In this document: in pieces, positions 34,149 to 46,009 of the stretch
Layout of the letters: the number at the start of each line of letters is the position of its first letter
Position numbering within the stretch: position 1 is the stretch's first letter
Source: Sinotaia quadrata
Taxonomy: Eukaryota > Mollusca > Gastropoda > Architaenioglossa > Viviparidae
Direction of reading: 5' to 3'
Assembly (NCBI GenBank): GCA_028829895.1
Contig: CM054183.1
Span: 70,679,071-70,743,070, forward strand
DNA length: 64,000 nt
Notes under the pieces: generated by a model
What the model saw: the letters and a program-made list of their open reading frames with translations, nothing else
What the model was told of the DNA's origin: nothing
The model's database searches: none
Program-made: the position numbers and the translations under genes

Positions 34149-34238
<90 letters not shown>

Positions 34239-34345
34239 CATCTATTCGTCCTTCAATCTACTCATCCATAGTCTCTCTATCCATCCATCCACCCGTCCAT
34301 CCGTTCGTCCGACCATCCATCCATCCGTGTATTATCTATCATATA
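34149..34345. repeat. (CT)n and (CCAT)n compound microsatellite
   Basis: About 42 uninterrupted CT dinucleotides (34,149-34,234), then degenerate CATC/CCGT tetranucleotides. The three overlapping frames are artefacts. Confidence 0.97.
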
Positions 34346-34597
34346 GATATTAACAAATACAAATTATATTTTTAAACCCTGGCTATGGGTTCAATTGCAT
34401 TCTTTGGTGATGTACTGATATTGTGAGTGACGAAATAATGTGCCATATTCATTGCTATCTCACCTTAAAGTCTAGAAAATTGACACTATTTCAGCTTTCA
34501 TTACCCTCCCACCTTAAATTTTAGGAATGTGACAGTATCACAGCTGACATTGTTGGATGCACAGCTAACCGATAATCTAGAGACATTTCGCTCTGCT

Positions 34598-34808
34598 CAG
34601 CCTCCCGTGACATATATATTAGATATAAAATGCTAGGTTTTCCACTCTTTCCAAAGACGCCATACCCAGCCTCCCGTGACATATATATTAGATATAAAAT
34701 GCTAGGTTTTCCACTCTTTCCAAAGACGCCATACCCAGCCTCCCGTGACATATATATTATATATAAAATGCATAGGTTTTCCACTGTTTCCAAAGACGCC
34801 ATACTCTG
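34598..34808. repeat. 69-bp minisatellite, 3 copies
   Basis: Unit CAGCCTCCCGTGACATATAT then AAAATGCTAGGTTTTCCACT then TTCCAAAGACGCCATACC. Confidence 0.95.
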
Positions 34809-35059
34809 ACGTCATTTTCCAACCAAGTTTACCCACTACGTCATGCACTAGTAGGTCAGTTTGACGTTTTCGAATATATTTAGTACACAGTCCATTTAGT
34901 GTTGGAATATATCTCCCTGATCTTGTATTTAGCCATGATCTGGACCTATTTTATAGCCTGCTATTTTTCCCCATTCATTTATCTCTTTGTTATGTACAAT
35001 AAGTGCATTACAAGGAACAGCTAATAATGAGGAAAACATATTTTGCCAAGGAATTACTT

Positions 35060-35332
35060 ATGTTGCATTTATTTTGCCAAAGACTTACTTATCTTGATTT
35101 TCTTTTGCCCAGGACTTATGTTGATTTTCTTTTGCCCCGGACTTATGTTGATTTTATTTTGACCAGGTCTTATGTTGATTTTCTTTTGCCCCGGACTTAT
35201 GTTGATTTTATTTTGCCCCGGACTTATGTTGATTTTATTTTGCCAAGGACTTATGCTGATTTTATTTTGCCAATGACTTATTTTGATTTTATTTTGCCAA
35301 GGACTTATGTTGATTTTATTTTGCAAATTGAG
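35060..35332. repeat. 27-bp minisatellite, ~9-10 copies
   Basis: Unit TTGATTTTATTTTGCC then CCGGACTTATG. Divisible by three, so frames are open on both strands (35,003-35,344 and 35,069-35,338). Not genes. Confidence 0.95.
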
Positions 35333-35339
35333 ATTCAAT

Positions 35340-36335
35340 ATTGATGGATATCATTTTCAATCTTTCTCTAAATATTGATGTACATGTATTTTCATTCCTA
35401 GAATAACTAGTGACAGATTTCTATGGCACATTTGATTATAAATTGATGTCATTATGTTGTGCACCTGCACTATCAATTGACAGGTGTACTAAATACAGAT
35501 GTGTTTATTTTGCTAAGCTTTATTATATTATTACTGAGCATGTTATATTATGTTATGTTATATATTGTGTTATATCAATACAACGTTTCCAACTTTCTGC
35601 AGAATAAAATAATTTGATCTCATTTATTTTCCATTCATTGGGCATGCTAATTTACACCTATTTAAAGAGAGGTGATATTCTATATACGGTCCAATATCAG
35701 CTACTATACTGTAGCACGTTATATTTTATATTGTAAAAGGCAATTGTGCTGTAGTTGCAGTCTGTAAAGTTTATTTATATAAAATTATGCAACACGGCTA
35801 ATGTTTTAAAATATTAGGAACAACGCAAATCAAAAGGATATTGATTAGAAATCAATTCAAACCTCATCGAGGTCAGATTGAGCCAGTATTTGAAGTAAAT
35901 TTAAGAAATTGTCGTTTAGTAAATTTCTATGGTTAAAATATATGTTTATGTCTTTGGGACCTTACACAAATATTAGCACTCATATTTTATTTTCTTTAAT
36001 GCTAGAAAATGTTACAGTCGTGGTCTCTATAGCGTCAAGTTATTTGAGCCCACAGATAGATTAAATACATAATAATTAGGGCAATACTAATTACAAAGCG
36101 CTACAGATACATGACATAGAAAGATATATCTATTTATATAGTTACATAGAATTACTATGGGAGTAATAGCAACAATCTTTTATTTTGCTTACAGTGGTAT
36201 GGCATTATATCTCCCCGCTCTGGTAATTAAAATCTTATTTTTATTCTTGATTTCAACAAGAATTAAAGGTCAAACTTAATATTTTGCTTACTTCTGTCTA
36301 CAGTATGGTTTTGTGAATTATGCTCTGGAACTTCT
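35340..36335. other. 1-kb unique AT-rich block
   Basis: No array, no frame above 65 codons with any recognisable feature, no transposon ends seen. Confidence 0.45.
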
Positions 36336-36339
36336 TGTT

Positions 36340-38095
36340 CTCAGGAACTTTGGAGAAGAAGCCTGGGAAAAAATCAAGTAAGAAAACCATTGTCATGTTG
36401 TCTTTTTTCAGAGCAATTATATTATTAATAAACATGGAAAACAGTCAAGTAAGAAAAACCCTTCTCGTATTGTCCTTTTATTTTCTAGTAATTATATTAA
36501 TAAACCTGGGGAAAAGTCAAGTAAGAAAACCCATGTCATGTTATAATTTTATTGTCTAGTTTTTGTATTAAGACGACTGGGAAATAATCAAGTAAGAAAA
36601 CCCATGTCATGTTATCATTTTATTGTCTAGTCTTTGTATTAAGAAGACTGGGAAATAATCAAGTTAGAAAACCCATGTCATGTTATCATTTTATTGTCTA
36701 GTCTTTGTATTAAGAAGACTGGGAAATAATCAAGTTAGAAAACCCATGCCATGTTATCATTTCATTGTCTAGTCTTTGTATTAAGAAGACTGGGAAATAA
36801 TCAAGTTAGAAAACCCATGTCATGTTATCATTTCATTGTCTAGTCTTTGTATTAAGAAGACTGGGAAATAATCAAGTAAGAAAACCCATGCCATGTTATC
36901 ATTTCATTGTCTAGTCTTTGTATTAAGAAGACTGGGAAATAATCAAGTTAGAAAACCCATGTCATGTTATCATTTCATTGTCTAGTCTTTGTATTAAGAA
37001 GACTGGGAAATAATCAAGTAAGAAAACCCATGCCATGTTATCATTTCATTGTCTAGTCTTTGTATTAAGAAGACTGGGAAATAATCAAGTTAGAAAACCC
37101 ATGCCATGTTATCATTTCATTGTCTAGTCTTTGTATTAAGAAGACTGGGAAATAATCAAGTTAGAAAACCCATGTCATGTTATCATTTCATTGTCTAGTC
37201 TTTGTATTAAGAAGACTGGGAAATAATCAAGTTAGAAAACCCATGTCATGTTATCATTTCATTGTCTAGTCTTTGTATTAAGAAGACTGGGAAATAATCA
37301 AGTTAGAAAACCCATGTCATGTTATCATTTCATTGTCTAGTCTTTGTATTAAGAAGACTGGGAAATAATCAAGTTAGAAAACCCATGTCATGTTATCATT
37401 TCATTGTCTAGTCTTTGTATTAAGAAGACTGGGAAATAATCAAGTTAGAAAACCCATGTCATGTTATCATTTCATTGTCTAGTCTTTGTATTAAGAAGAC
37501 TGGGAAATAATCAAGTTAGAAAACCCATGTCATGTTATCATTTCATTGTCTAGTCTTTGTATTAAGAAGACTGGGAAATAATCGAGTAAGAAAACCCATG
37601 CCATGTTATCATTTCATTGTCTAGTCTTTGTATTAAGAAGACTGGGAAATAATCAAGTTAGAAAACCCATGTCATGTTATCATTTCATTGTCTAGTCTTT
37701 GTATTAAGAAGACTGGGAAATAATCAAGTTAGAAAACCCATGTCATGTTATCATTTCATTGTCTAGTCTTTGTATTAAGAAGACTGGGAAATAATCAAGT
37801 TAGAAAACCCATGTCATGTTATCATTTCATTGTCTAGTCTTTGTATTAAGAAGACTGGGAAATAATCAAGTTAGAAAACCCATGTCATGTTATCATTTCA
37901 TTGTCTAGTCTTTGTATTAAGAAGACTGGGAAATAATCAAGTTAGAAAACCCATGTCATGTTATCATTTCATTGTCTAGTCTTTGTATTAAGAAGACTGG
38001 GAAATAATCAAGTTAGAAAACCCATGTCATGTTATCATTTCATTGTCTAGTCTTTGTATTAAGAAGACTGGGAAATAATCGAGTAAGAGGAGCCA
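36340..38095. repeat. 71-bp minisatellite, ~24 copies
   Basis: Unit GACTGGGAAATAATCAAGTT then AGAAAACCCATGTCATGTTA then TCATTTCATTGTCTAGTCTT then TGTATTAAGAA. The first three or four units are diverged; from about 36,570 they are nearly identical. Sites AAGTTAG/AAGTAAG and CATGTCATG/CATGCCATG vary between units. It merges into the 25-bp array. Confidence 0.97.
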
Positions 38096-38110
38096 TATTC
38101 ATGTTTTTCA

Positions 38111-39135
38111 CTGTCTAGGCATTGTATTAAGAAATCTGTCTAGGCATTGTATTAAGAAATCTGTCTAGGCATTGTATTAAGAAATCTGTCTAGGCATTGT
38201 ATTAAGAAATCTGTCTAGGCATTGTATTAAGAAATCTGTCTAGGCATTGTATTAAGAAATCTGTCTAGGCATTGTATTAAGAAATCTGTCTAGGCATTGT
38301 ATTAAGAAATCTGTCTAGGCATTGTATTAAGAAATCTGTCTAGGCATTGTATTAAGAAATCTGTCTAGGCATTGTATTAAGAAATCTGTCTAGGCATTGT
38401 ATTAAGAAATCTGTCTAGGCATTGTATTAAGAAATCTGTCTAGGCATTGTATTAAGAAGTCTGTCTAGGCATTGTATTAAGAAATCTGTCTAGGCATTGT
38501 ATTAAGAAGTCTGTCTAGGCATTGTATTAAGAAATCTGTCTAGGCATTGTATTAAGAAGTCTGTCTAGGCATTGTATTAAGAAATCTGTCTAGGCATTGT
38601 ATTAAGAAGTCTGTCTAGGCATTGTATTAAGAAGTCTGTCTAGGCATTGTATTAAGAAATCTGTCTAGGCATTGTATTAAGAAGTCTGTCTAGGCATTGT
38701 ATTAAGAAATCTGTCTAGGCATTGTATTAAGAAATCTGTCTAGGCATTGTATTAAGAAATCTGTCTAGGCATTGTATTAAGAAGTCTGTCTAGGCATTGT
38801 ATTAAGAAATCTGTCTAGGCATTGTATTAAGAAATCTGTCTAGGCATTGTATTAAGAAATCTGTCTAGGCATTGTATTAAGAAATCTGTCTAGGCATTGT
38901 ATTAAGAAGTCTGTCTAGGCATTGTATTAAGAAATCTGTCTAGGCATTGTATTAAGAAATCTGTCTAGGCATTGTATTAAGAAGTCTGTCTAGGCATTGT
39001 ATTAAGAAATCTGTCTAGGCATTGTATTAAGAAGTCTGTCTAGGCATTGTATTAAGAAGTCTGTCTAGGCATTGTATTAAGAAATCTGTCTAGGCATTGT
39101 ATTAAGAAATCTGTCTAGGCATTGTATTAAGAAAC
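38111..39135. repeat. 25-bp minisatellite, 41 copies
   Basis: Unit CTGTCTAGGCATTGTATTAA GAAAT, with an A/G variant in the last four bases (GAAAT/GAAGT). The unit corresponds to the last third of the 71-bp unit (TTGTCTAGTCTTTGTATTAAG), so it is a secondary amplification from inside that repeat. Confidence 0.97.
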
Positions 39136-39545
39136 CTGAGAAAGAGTCAAGTAAGAAAAACCCTTGTCATATTTTAATTAACATTCCACTGTCTAATCTT
39201 TGTTTAAACAAACCTGGGAATCAATCCAGTAAGAGGAACCCTTGTCGTGTTGTCTAGGCATTGTGTAACGAAACCTAGTAAAAATCGAGCAAGAGGAACC
39301 ATTTTCATATTGTGTTTTCAATGTCTAATCATTGTATAAAGGAACCTGGGGGAAAGTTGGATAAGAAAAACTTGTTATGCTCTTGTCTCCTTGTTTTGTC
39401 ATTAAACCGGCGAACCAATCGAGTAAGGAAGATCTTTGCCATGCCCTGTAGTTATTTTGTTTTGTCATTAAACCGGCGAAACAATCGAGTAAGGAAGATC
39501 TTTGCCATGTCCTGTAGTTATTTTGTCATCGTACTTTGAAGCATA
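39136..39545. repeat. Diverged flank units of the 71-bp family plus a ~65-bp duplication
   Basis: Degraded 71-bp-type units (AACCTGGG, AAGAGGAACCCTTGTC, TGTCTAATC[AT]TTGT), then two copies with GTCATTAAACCGGCGAA and GTAAGGAAGATCTTTGCCAT. Confidence 0.85.
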
Positions 39546-40460
39546 TTGAAAAGATAAATAAGATTAATCCGAACGGCTTCTTGACGTCTCGTATTTTGGT
39601 TGTCTTGACAGTGTTTGTCACTGTGTTGTCTATTGTCATCGTAGTGTCAATGAATTAAGATACATGAAAAAATGTAAAGAAAATACCTTTTCACAGAGTT
39701 TGACTCGTCATTTCCAGTCAGTATTTTATGAGGTCTGAGATAAAAGTCTCAGTGTCCTTTTCTCGCGATTGTCGTGTCTTGTTCTCTCTTTGTCTTCTCG
39801 CTGCATTGCCATTGTGCTGTCACTGTCTTGTCACTGACTTGCAGTTGTATTGTCAGTGTGTACTAAGAAAACTGGGAAATTTTCAATTAAGAAAACGCGT
39901 TTGCCATCATTGCTGCATCATGCTAGTGACTTTGCAGTTCTCTTGTCTTGCTATTGTCTTGTCCTGGTATTGATATTGTATTATATTGTACTGATATGGT
40001 ATTGATACTGTATTGATGTTGTATGTTTTTCTTCTCGTATTACCTTTGTTTGGTCAGTGTACTGTCCTTGTATTGCTGTGACAGTATCACAACATTGCTT
40101 TTGTCTTGTATGAAGAGGCCTGAGAAAAATCACGTAATATGACGCCAATATATGTTGTACTGTTATTGTTTACCATTATGTATCACTGCATTGAAAAGTC
40201 AGGCCAAATTTCAAATACGAAAACACTTTTGTAAAGAGAGTGACTTGTCGCTGGCCTGTAATTGCATTAAGAATCCTGAGTCTATATATTAAGTCACGTA
40301 ACGTTCGATCTTAGTATAATTATTCTCCCGTCTTTTGTCGTTATATTTCTATACATTGAAATATCTTAAAACACTCAAGTAAAAAAATACTTTTTAATAG
40401 AGAAAATGGTTGTCACTATTTTGTCAGTTTGTTAATCAGCTTAGGAAGTAGCTAGGAAAG
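39546..40460. other. Loosely repetitive T/G-rich sequence
   Basis: Scattered 'TTGTC' and 'GTATTGATATTGTATT' motifs suggest an ancient, decayed array. No gene seen. Confidence 0.4.
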
Positions 40461-40508
40461 CGTGTGTGTGTATGTATATGTGTGTGTATGTATATATGTA
40501 TATATATA
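40459..40508. repeat. (GT)n/(AT)n microsatellite
   Basis: GTGTGTGTGTATGTATATGT followed by alternating TATATA. Confidence 0.9.
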
Positions 40509-40514
40509 ACAAAC

Positions 40515-40690
40515 GTTAATTTTTCCAATTTATTCATCTCTAACTCCATCTTTCTTACATTCAATCTCAACTTACAGTTTCCTGCAACAGTATTTCTTAG
40601 CCAGACACGTGCATACAGTCTAATAAATACAACAGTAAATTATGAACGTGTTCACTAGAAACAATGTCATATGTTTAACACATAACAAAC
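40515..40690. repeat. Segment shared with 44.53-44.68 kb (reverse-complemented)
   Basis: Contains CAACTTACAGTTTCCTGCAA followed by CAGTATTTCTTAGCC and CTAATAAATACAACAG. The reverse complement occurs within repeat A copy 3. Translated in the same sense, both encode similar strings (LNLQFPAT[VI]F and LINT[TA]), suggesting a dispersed element rather than coincidence. Confidence 0.6.
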
Positions 40691-40799
40691 TAGAATCATA
40701 ATTCACAAATGTCGAAATAATAGTCTACTTATATAGTACATCTTTACATAAAATGCAAATATAATATATCAATAGCAAAATACATTTCTAAGCCCATTC

Positions 40800-41030
40800 T
40801 TTTCAGTATGAATTTTTACTGGTTATTGGTAGACTGTGTTAGTATGAATTGATACTGGTTATTGGTAGAATGTTTCAGTATGAATTGATACTGGTTATTG
40901 GTTAGACTGTGTCAGTATGCATTGGAACTGATTAATGGTAGACTGTGTCAGTATGGAGTTGGTTACAGGAAGATTGTGTCAGTAGGCATTGGAATTCGTT
41001 ACTGAAAGATTGTGTCAGTAGGAAGTTTGA
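40800..41030. repeat. ~36-bp degenerate minisatellite, ~6 copies
   Basis: Core AGACTGTGTCAGTATGAATT then GATACTGGTTATTGGT. Confidence 0.85.
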
Positions 41031-42055
41031 TGTAGAAGTACGGACAAAATTACAAATTAGGAACAGGTTCCATAACTTCTCGTTAAGTTGCTTATTATTT
41101 GATTAATTATGATTCAGTTGCAATCATTACAAAACTAGATGTCAATCCAAGGTGCAAAGATTTGAAGTACATGTGCACCTTTTCTAGTCGTTTCCTTTCC
41201 GCCATATACTGTGTATGAAATGTATTTGTGAAAACTAAAGTTCAATCAATAATGTGTGAATATGCTCACGTTCAGATCATTGAATGCTGGGATTGAGGAT
41301 TGCATATATTTCTCGGCCTAAATACACAAACGTATGAGGTCGATCAGAATATTTCCTATTGGAAAGACACATTTATTTCGATCCTCACTATTCAGACCTG
41401 TTTGACCAGATGGTCTTTTAAGAAGATAAATAGGCAGACTGCTTCAAGGGACAAAACTCTGCCCACACTGTAATGCTATTCTTCGTTTATAAATAAATGT
41501 TGAAAGTTGAAAATACTGTACCATTGAATAGCGTATTATCAGTTTAAAGGTGCAAGAATGAACATGAGCCATTTATTTAATATATCTCTACAGTTAGAGA
41601 TTATTGTGTAGTCTCAAAATACTCTGGTATGCTTTTGGCTTTTTGTTAATTATAACTTCAGATCAGTATTGAAGCTTTATGTAAGGATTGCTGTGAAATC
41701 CTGTCGTAGTAAAATTTAGTAAAACGTTAATTATTTTTTTCCTTCAGGTCCACATATTTTTAAGTAAGATAATTATCGCACCCTATTCTATTTTAGTTTT
41801 TCCTTCTGTTCTCGTGTTAAAAAATGTTAAAGTGCGTAGCCATTGCTATTTATGAACTTAGTTTAACAAAGCAAACATGCTGCATTACATTTTAACACTT
41901 TTGATTCTCGCGTGGAAAGTTATAGCCGTCCTCCATGAATTAGCATTGCTTTGATATGTTTAGGAAATCGTAGGCAGAACAATATGCAGATGACGGGTGC
42001 TGAAAAGATGTGTCGTAATGCAGAGAATGGTGTTCTCTTCCTATGCAAGCTTGCG
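41031..42055. other. 1-kb unique block
   Basis: AT-rich, no arrays, no convincing frame or element end. Confidence 0.45.
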
Positions 42056-42064
42056 GGTAGAATT

Positions 42065-42400
42065 CTTAGGCCAGTAACGCGTGGAACAAATGACGCGAGC
42101 TAAGTATTCATTGTACAGAGGTCACACACTTAGGCCAGTAACGCGTGGAACAAATGACGCGAGCTAAGTATTAATTGTACAGAGGTCACACACTTAGGCC
42201 AGTAACGCGTGGAACAAATGACGCGAGCTAAGTATTCATTGTACAGAGGTCACACACTTAGGCCAGTAACGCGTGGAACAAATGACGCGAGCTAAGTATT
42301 CATTGTACAGAGGTCACACACTTAGGCCAGTAACGCGTGGAACAAATGACGCGAGCTAAGTATTAATTGTACAGAGGTCACACACTTAGGCCAGTAACTA
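42065..42400. repeat. 64-bp minisatellite, ~5 copies
   Basis: Unit TAGGCCAGTAACGCGTGGAA then CAAATGACGCGAGCTAAGTA then TTGTACAGAGGTCACACACT. Contains the palindrome ACGCGT and three CpGs conserved in every unit. Confidence 0.96.
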
Positions 42401-42713
42401 CTTTCAAAATCATTCGTCCTATTAGAATTTATGCCTTAGTATTCCTATGTAAAATACATACAAATAGAAATAACAAGAAGAATTTTACATGATCTATAAA
42501 ATATAGAAAAGTCCAAAGTCAGACAACAAGCAAATGAAATAGAATTTGTCTTTCGTTTGAAGTTGACAGCAGAAGAGCCTTTTCGCCAATGAAGTCTGAA
42601 TTTCTGTCTTGCAAGGGATCGATATTTACTTATCTTTTAATAATTTTCTTTTCTCGAAAGGAGCCACACGAAATATATCAGTAATTTGTACACGTTCTCT
42701 GTGAAACATATTG

Positions 42714-43012
42714 CTAGTATGATATGCACACAAACACACATAGTGACTAGTATGATATGCACACAAACACACATAGTGACTAGTATGATATGCACACAAA
42801 CACACATAGTGACTAGTATGATATGCACACAAACACACATAGTGACTAGTATGATATGCACACAAACACACAGTGACTAGTATGATATGCACACAAACAC
42901 ACATAGTGACTAGTATGATATGCACACAAACACACATAGTGACTAGTATGATATGCACACAAACACACATAGTGACTAGTATGATATGCACACAAACACA
43001 TATAGTGACTAG
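42714..43012. repeat. 33-bp minisatellite, ~9 copies
   Basis: Unit TAGTATGATATGCACACAAA then CACACATAGTGAC. One unit lacks a dinucleotide, which splits the plus frame. Several 64-136 codon frames on both strands are array artefacts. Confidence 0.96.
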
Positions 43013-43059
43013 AAAATGCGTCAAATGTGCATACATATATTGTGATTATAAATTAAGTC

Positions 43060-43510
43060 ATATGCGCAGACATGCATTGTGACTGGATATTGCGAGTCAA
43101 TTGCGCAGTGCACACATATGTCGTGACTAAATATTGGGTCAAATGTGCACACATATATCGTGACTAAATATTGGGTCAAATGTGCACACATATATCGTGA
43201 CTAAATATTGGGTCAAATGTGCACACATATATCGTGACTAAATATTGGGTCAAATGTGCACACATATATCGTGACCAGAAATTGCGTCAAATGTGCACAC
43301 TTGTGACTATATATTGCGCGTCAAATGTGCACACATATATCGTGACTAAATATTGGGTCAAGTGCACACATATATCGTGACTAAATATTGGGTCAAGTGC
43401 ACACATATATCGTGACTAAATATTGGGTCATGTGCAAACTTGTGTCGCGAGTAGATATTACCAGTCAAATGTGAACCCATGCTTATCGTGACTAGATATT
43501 GCCAAGAAGA
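43060..43510. repeat. ~37-bp minisatellite, ~11 copies
   Basis: Unit CAAATGTGCACACATATATC then GTGACTAAATATTGGGT. It shares TGCACACA and GTGACTA with the preceding 33-bp unit, so the two arrays look like successive derivatives of one sequence. Confidence 0.92.
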
Positions 43511-43574
43511 CTTGCACTCGTTTAATGGGATTAAATTTTGCCAGTTTGATGTGTACACAGTCATCTAGATAATA

Positions 43575-44030
43575 ATTTCGGTCTGACTGCCAAGCATATA
43601 TTGTAATTATATAGTTCCTCTATGACTGGTATGCATTCATAGTAATTATATAGTTCCTGTGTGACTATCATGCGTTCATGGTAATTATATAATTTCTGTC
43701 TGATTGGCATTCATTCATTGTAATTATGTAGTTCCTGTCTGACTGGCATGCAGTCTTTGTAATGATATAGCGCATGTCTGGCTGGCATACATCCACTTTA
43801 AATGTACAGTTCCTCTATGACTGGCATGCGTTCATGGTAATTAAATGGTTCCTGTGTGACTGGCATGCAGTCATTGTAATTATATGGTTCCTGTATGACT
43901 GGCATGCGTTCATGGTAATTATATGGTTCCTGTGTGACTGGTATGCAGTCATTGTAATTATATAGTTCCTGTGTAACTGGCATGCATTCATTGTAAAGAT
44001 AATGTTCCTGTGTGACTGGCATGCAGTCTG
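43575..44030. repeat. ~37-bp minisatellite, ~12 copies
   Basis: Unit TGACTGGCATGCATTCATTG then TAATTATATAGTTCCTGTG. Ends exactly where repeat A begins. Confidence 0.93.
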
Positions 44031-45010
44031 TGGTGGAGTAAATTTGCATATCCCTCTTTCTAAACTTAATTGTTATAGAAATTGTTAAATGATCAAAGTG
44101 ACCCAATCTTGGGAACTCCTTGTGATGGTAGTTTTGTGTCAGAGTTGGAGTAAACACTCGAGTTGAGAATATGCTAGAAACTGCTGATGTAACGCAAACT
44201 AATTCTATATGGATGAGTAGTTTTTTATTATGGAATGATTATGATTTACGGGAATGAGACCAGCAAATGGGCTGAGATTAAAATGTTACCTGCTTTAGAG
44301 AAATCTATTGTCTGATCACTTGAATTTAAAGCTGCAAGAAGTCCAGCCATGACAGGCGGCTGTTGGCTTAGTGGTGAGTTAGATAACTGAGAGAAAATGG
44401 ACTTAGAAATATTTCGTGCAATTTGCTATTGATATGTTATCCTTGTGTTTTATGTAGAGATGTATTATGTGAGTAGACTATTATTTCTACAAATGTTTGA
44501 ACTAATCTGCTCATATGTAGTATTCTAAACACTTGAGATTGTTCTAGTGAAATGGCTCATAACACTACAACGCTGTATTTATTAGTTTGTATGCATGTAT
44601 TGGTCTAACAAATATTGTTGCAGGAAACTGTAAGTTGAGACTTGAAAGTAAGAAAAGGATAAACTGGAAACTTCGCATTTGTTTCCTGATTATATATTTA
44701 CAGGGACAAGATTCTTTCTTCATTGTGTTATTTGAATCTTCTGGTTCACTGATTACATGACCGTGGTAGATGCGTGAAGCATTTACTGCAGTGTGTAAGT
44801 GTAAAGAATACAGTACACTTGGTTGATGTATGGTGGCAGTGTATGCTGACCACATCGAGCAATTCTAGTGCAATGAAGTTACTAGAAATTGTTACGTTTG
44901 TTATTCTGCTTGTGGAAGTTGGTAGAGCAGAAAAAAGTGCTCAAGATGGCTTTGAGGGAATAGTGGTGGATCCGTGTTTTTGGCCTGAGGAGAAAAAGTA
45001 TGGATATTGA
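44031..45010 (+). mobile_element. Dispersed repeat A, copy 3 (longest)
   Basis: Ordered blocks: GGAGTAAATTTG, AATTGTTATAGAAATTG, AGTGACCCAATCTTGGGAAC, GTTGAGAATATGCTAGAAAC, GATTATGATTTACGGG, AGCAAATGGGCTGAGATTAA, GGTGAGTTAG, TTTCGTGCAATTTGCTATTG, ATATATTTACAGGGACAAGA, GTGTGTAAGTGTAAAGAATA, GAGCAATTCTAGTGCAATGA. All occur in the same order in copies 1 and 2. A ~100-bp internal block (44,565-44,660) additionally matches 40.5 kb. Nothing resembling repeat B follows within 1 kb. Confidence 0.8.
44873..45010 (+). CDS. 45-aa frame with signal-peptide-like start, within repeat A
   Basis: Begins MKLLEIVTFVILLVEVGRAE: a charged start, a hydrophobic core and a small residue at the expected cleavage point, followed by a short acidic tail with one Cys and an EEKKYGY end. 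The homologous stretches at 13.74 kb and 17.49 kb lack this Met or carry stops, so the frame is not conserved across repeat A. Probably coincidence. Confidence 0.12.
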   Translation: MKLLEIVTFVILLVEVGRAEKSAQDGFEGIVVDPCFWPEEKKYGY

Positions 45011-46000
45011 CGTGGGCAATGAACTTGTGACTTTGATATGAAAAAGTTCACAAAAACACAATTGCGGTTATGTAGACAATTTATTACTGTACATTATTCA
45101 TTACTTGTTCTATTAATGTACTGTTATTTATAAGTTATTTAGATAGTTAGGTCTAAGATTATCTTGATATTCAGAAATCTATTATTGATTTTAGATGTCT
45201 GCGATTCAAATGTTTCTTTTTCTTGCATGCAGGAAATCCAGAATGGTGAATCGTTTTCGTTTTCATGAAACCCTGACAATATTTAAATGCTTCCTTGAAA
45301 GTAATGCTATTTTAGCATCTGTACACCACTGCCTGCTTGAACTAATGTTGCACAGAATGACAACAGCTGTGCATTTACCTTTAGCGCAGTATTCCGAGAA
45401 TAAATTCTGCCAGGATTTGCATCTCATCACCTAGAGACGCCTGGTGCACGGGCACAATGGGGCTTGAACGATGTGTGTGATGTTAGCGGGTGTGATTGAC
45501 AAGAGCTTAGCCACACAAAAAACTGCCACTGAGAGCAAAGTGCTCGCGATCGCTAAATAGAAGCCATTGCTGGAGTTTGAACTACTTGTATTTGGTAGTA
45601 TTTGGGGAGGCAAGGGATACATGAATTGATAACGTTTAGTCCTAGGCGCACAGTACAAAATGTATTCACACAAACAGCAGGAAACTCTAATAAAAGCCAT
45701 ATTTGACCTCTGAACCAGCTGCTCTATTCATCGTTGCACCCTCCTCTCATCCCTGGATATCACTTTTCCCTTCTTTACTCTGTCTTCTTCTTCTTCCTGT
45801 AATTCCTGTTTTTTAATCCTTAGTCTACGTCAGTAAACATATTTAAACTATAAGAATCTGCTACTGACGTAAATCAGAATGGTAGTCTATTTCATTGAAG
45901 TATATAGACTCACACGTGCGTACACACATACACACACGTAAGCTGTGCGTTTGTTGCGAAGTAGATTAATAGATGTAATATAAATTTGAAACAATGCAGT
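45011..46000. other. 1-kb unique block
   Basis: No arrays. Short frames at 45,195-45,434 (plus) and 45,431-45,700 (minus) have mixed composition but no recognised domain or splice context. Confidence 0.4.
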
Positions 46001-46009
46001 TTTTCTAAA

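Noticed and set aside
44150..44260. Resemblance of a repeat A translation (WMSSFLLWNDYDLR) to ligand-gated ion channel ectodomains
   Set aside because: Only a few residues match, neighbouring sequence does not continue the similarity, and frames are broken in every copy.
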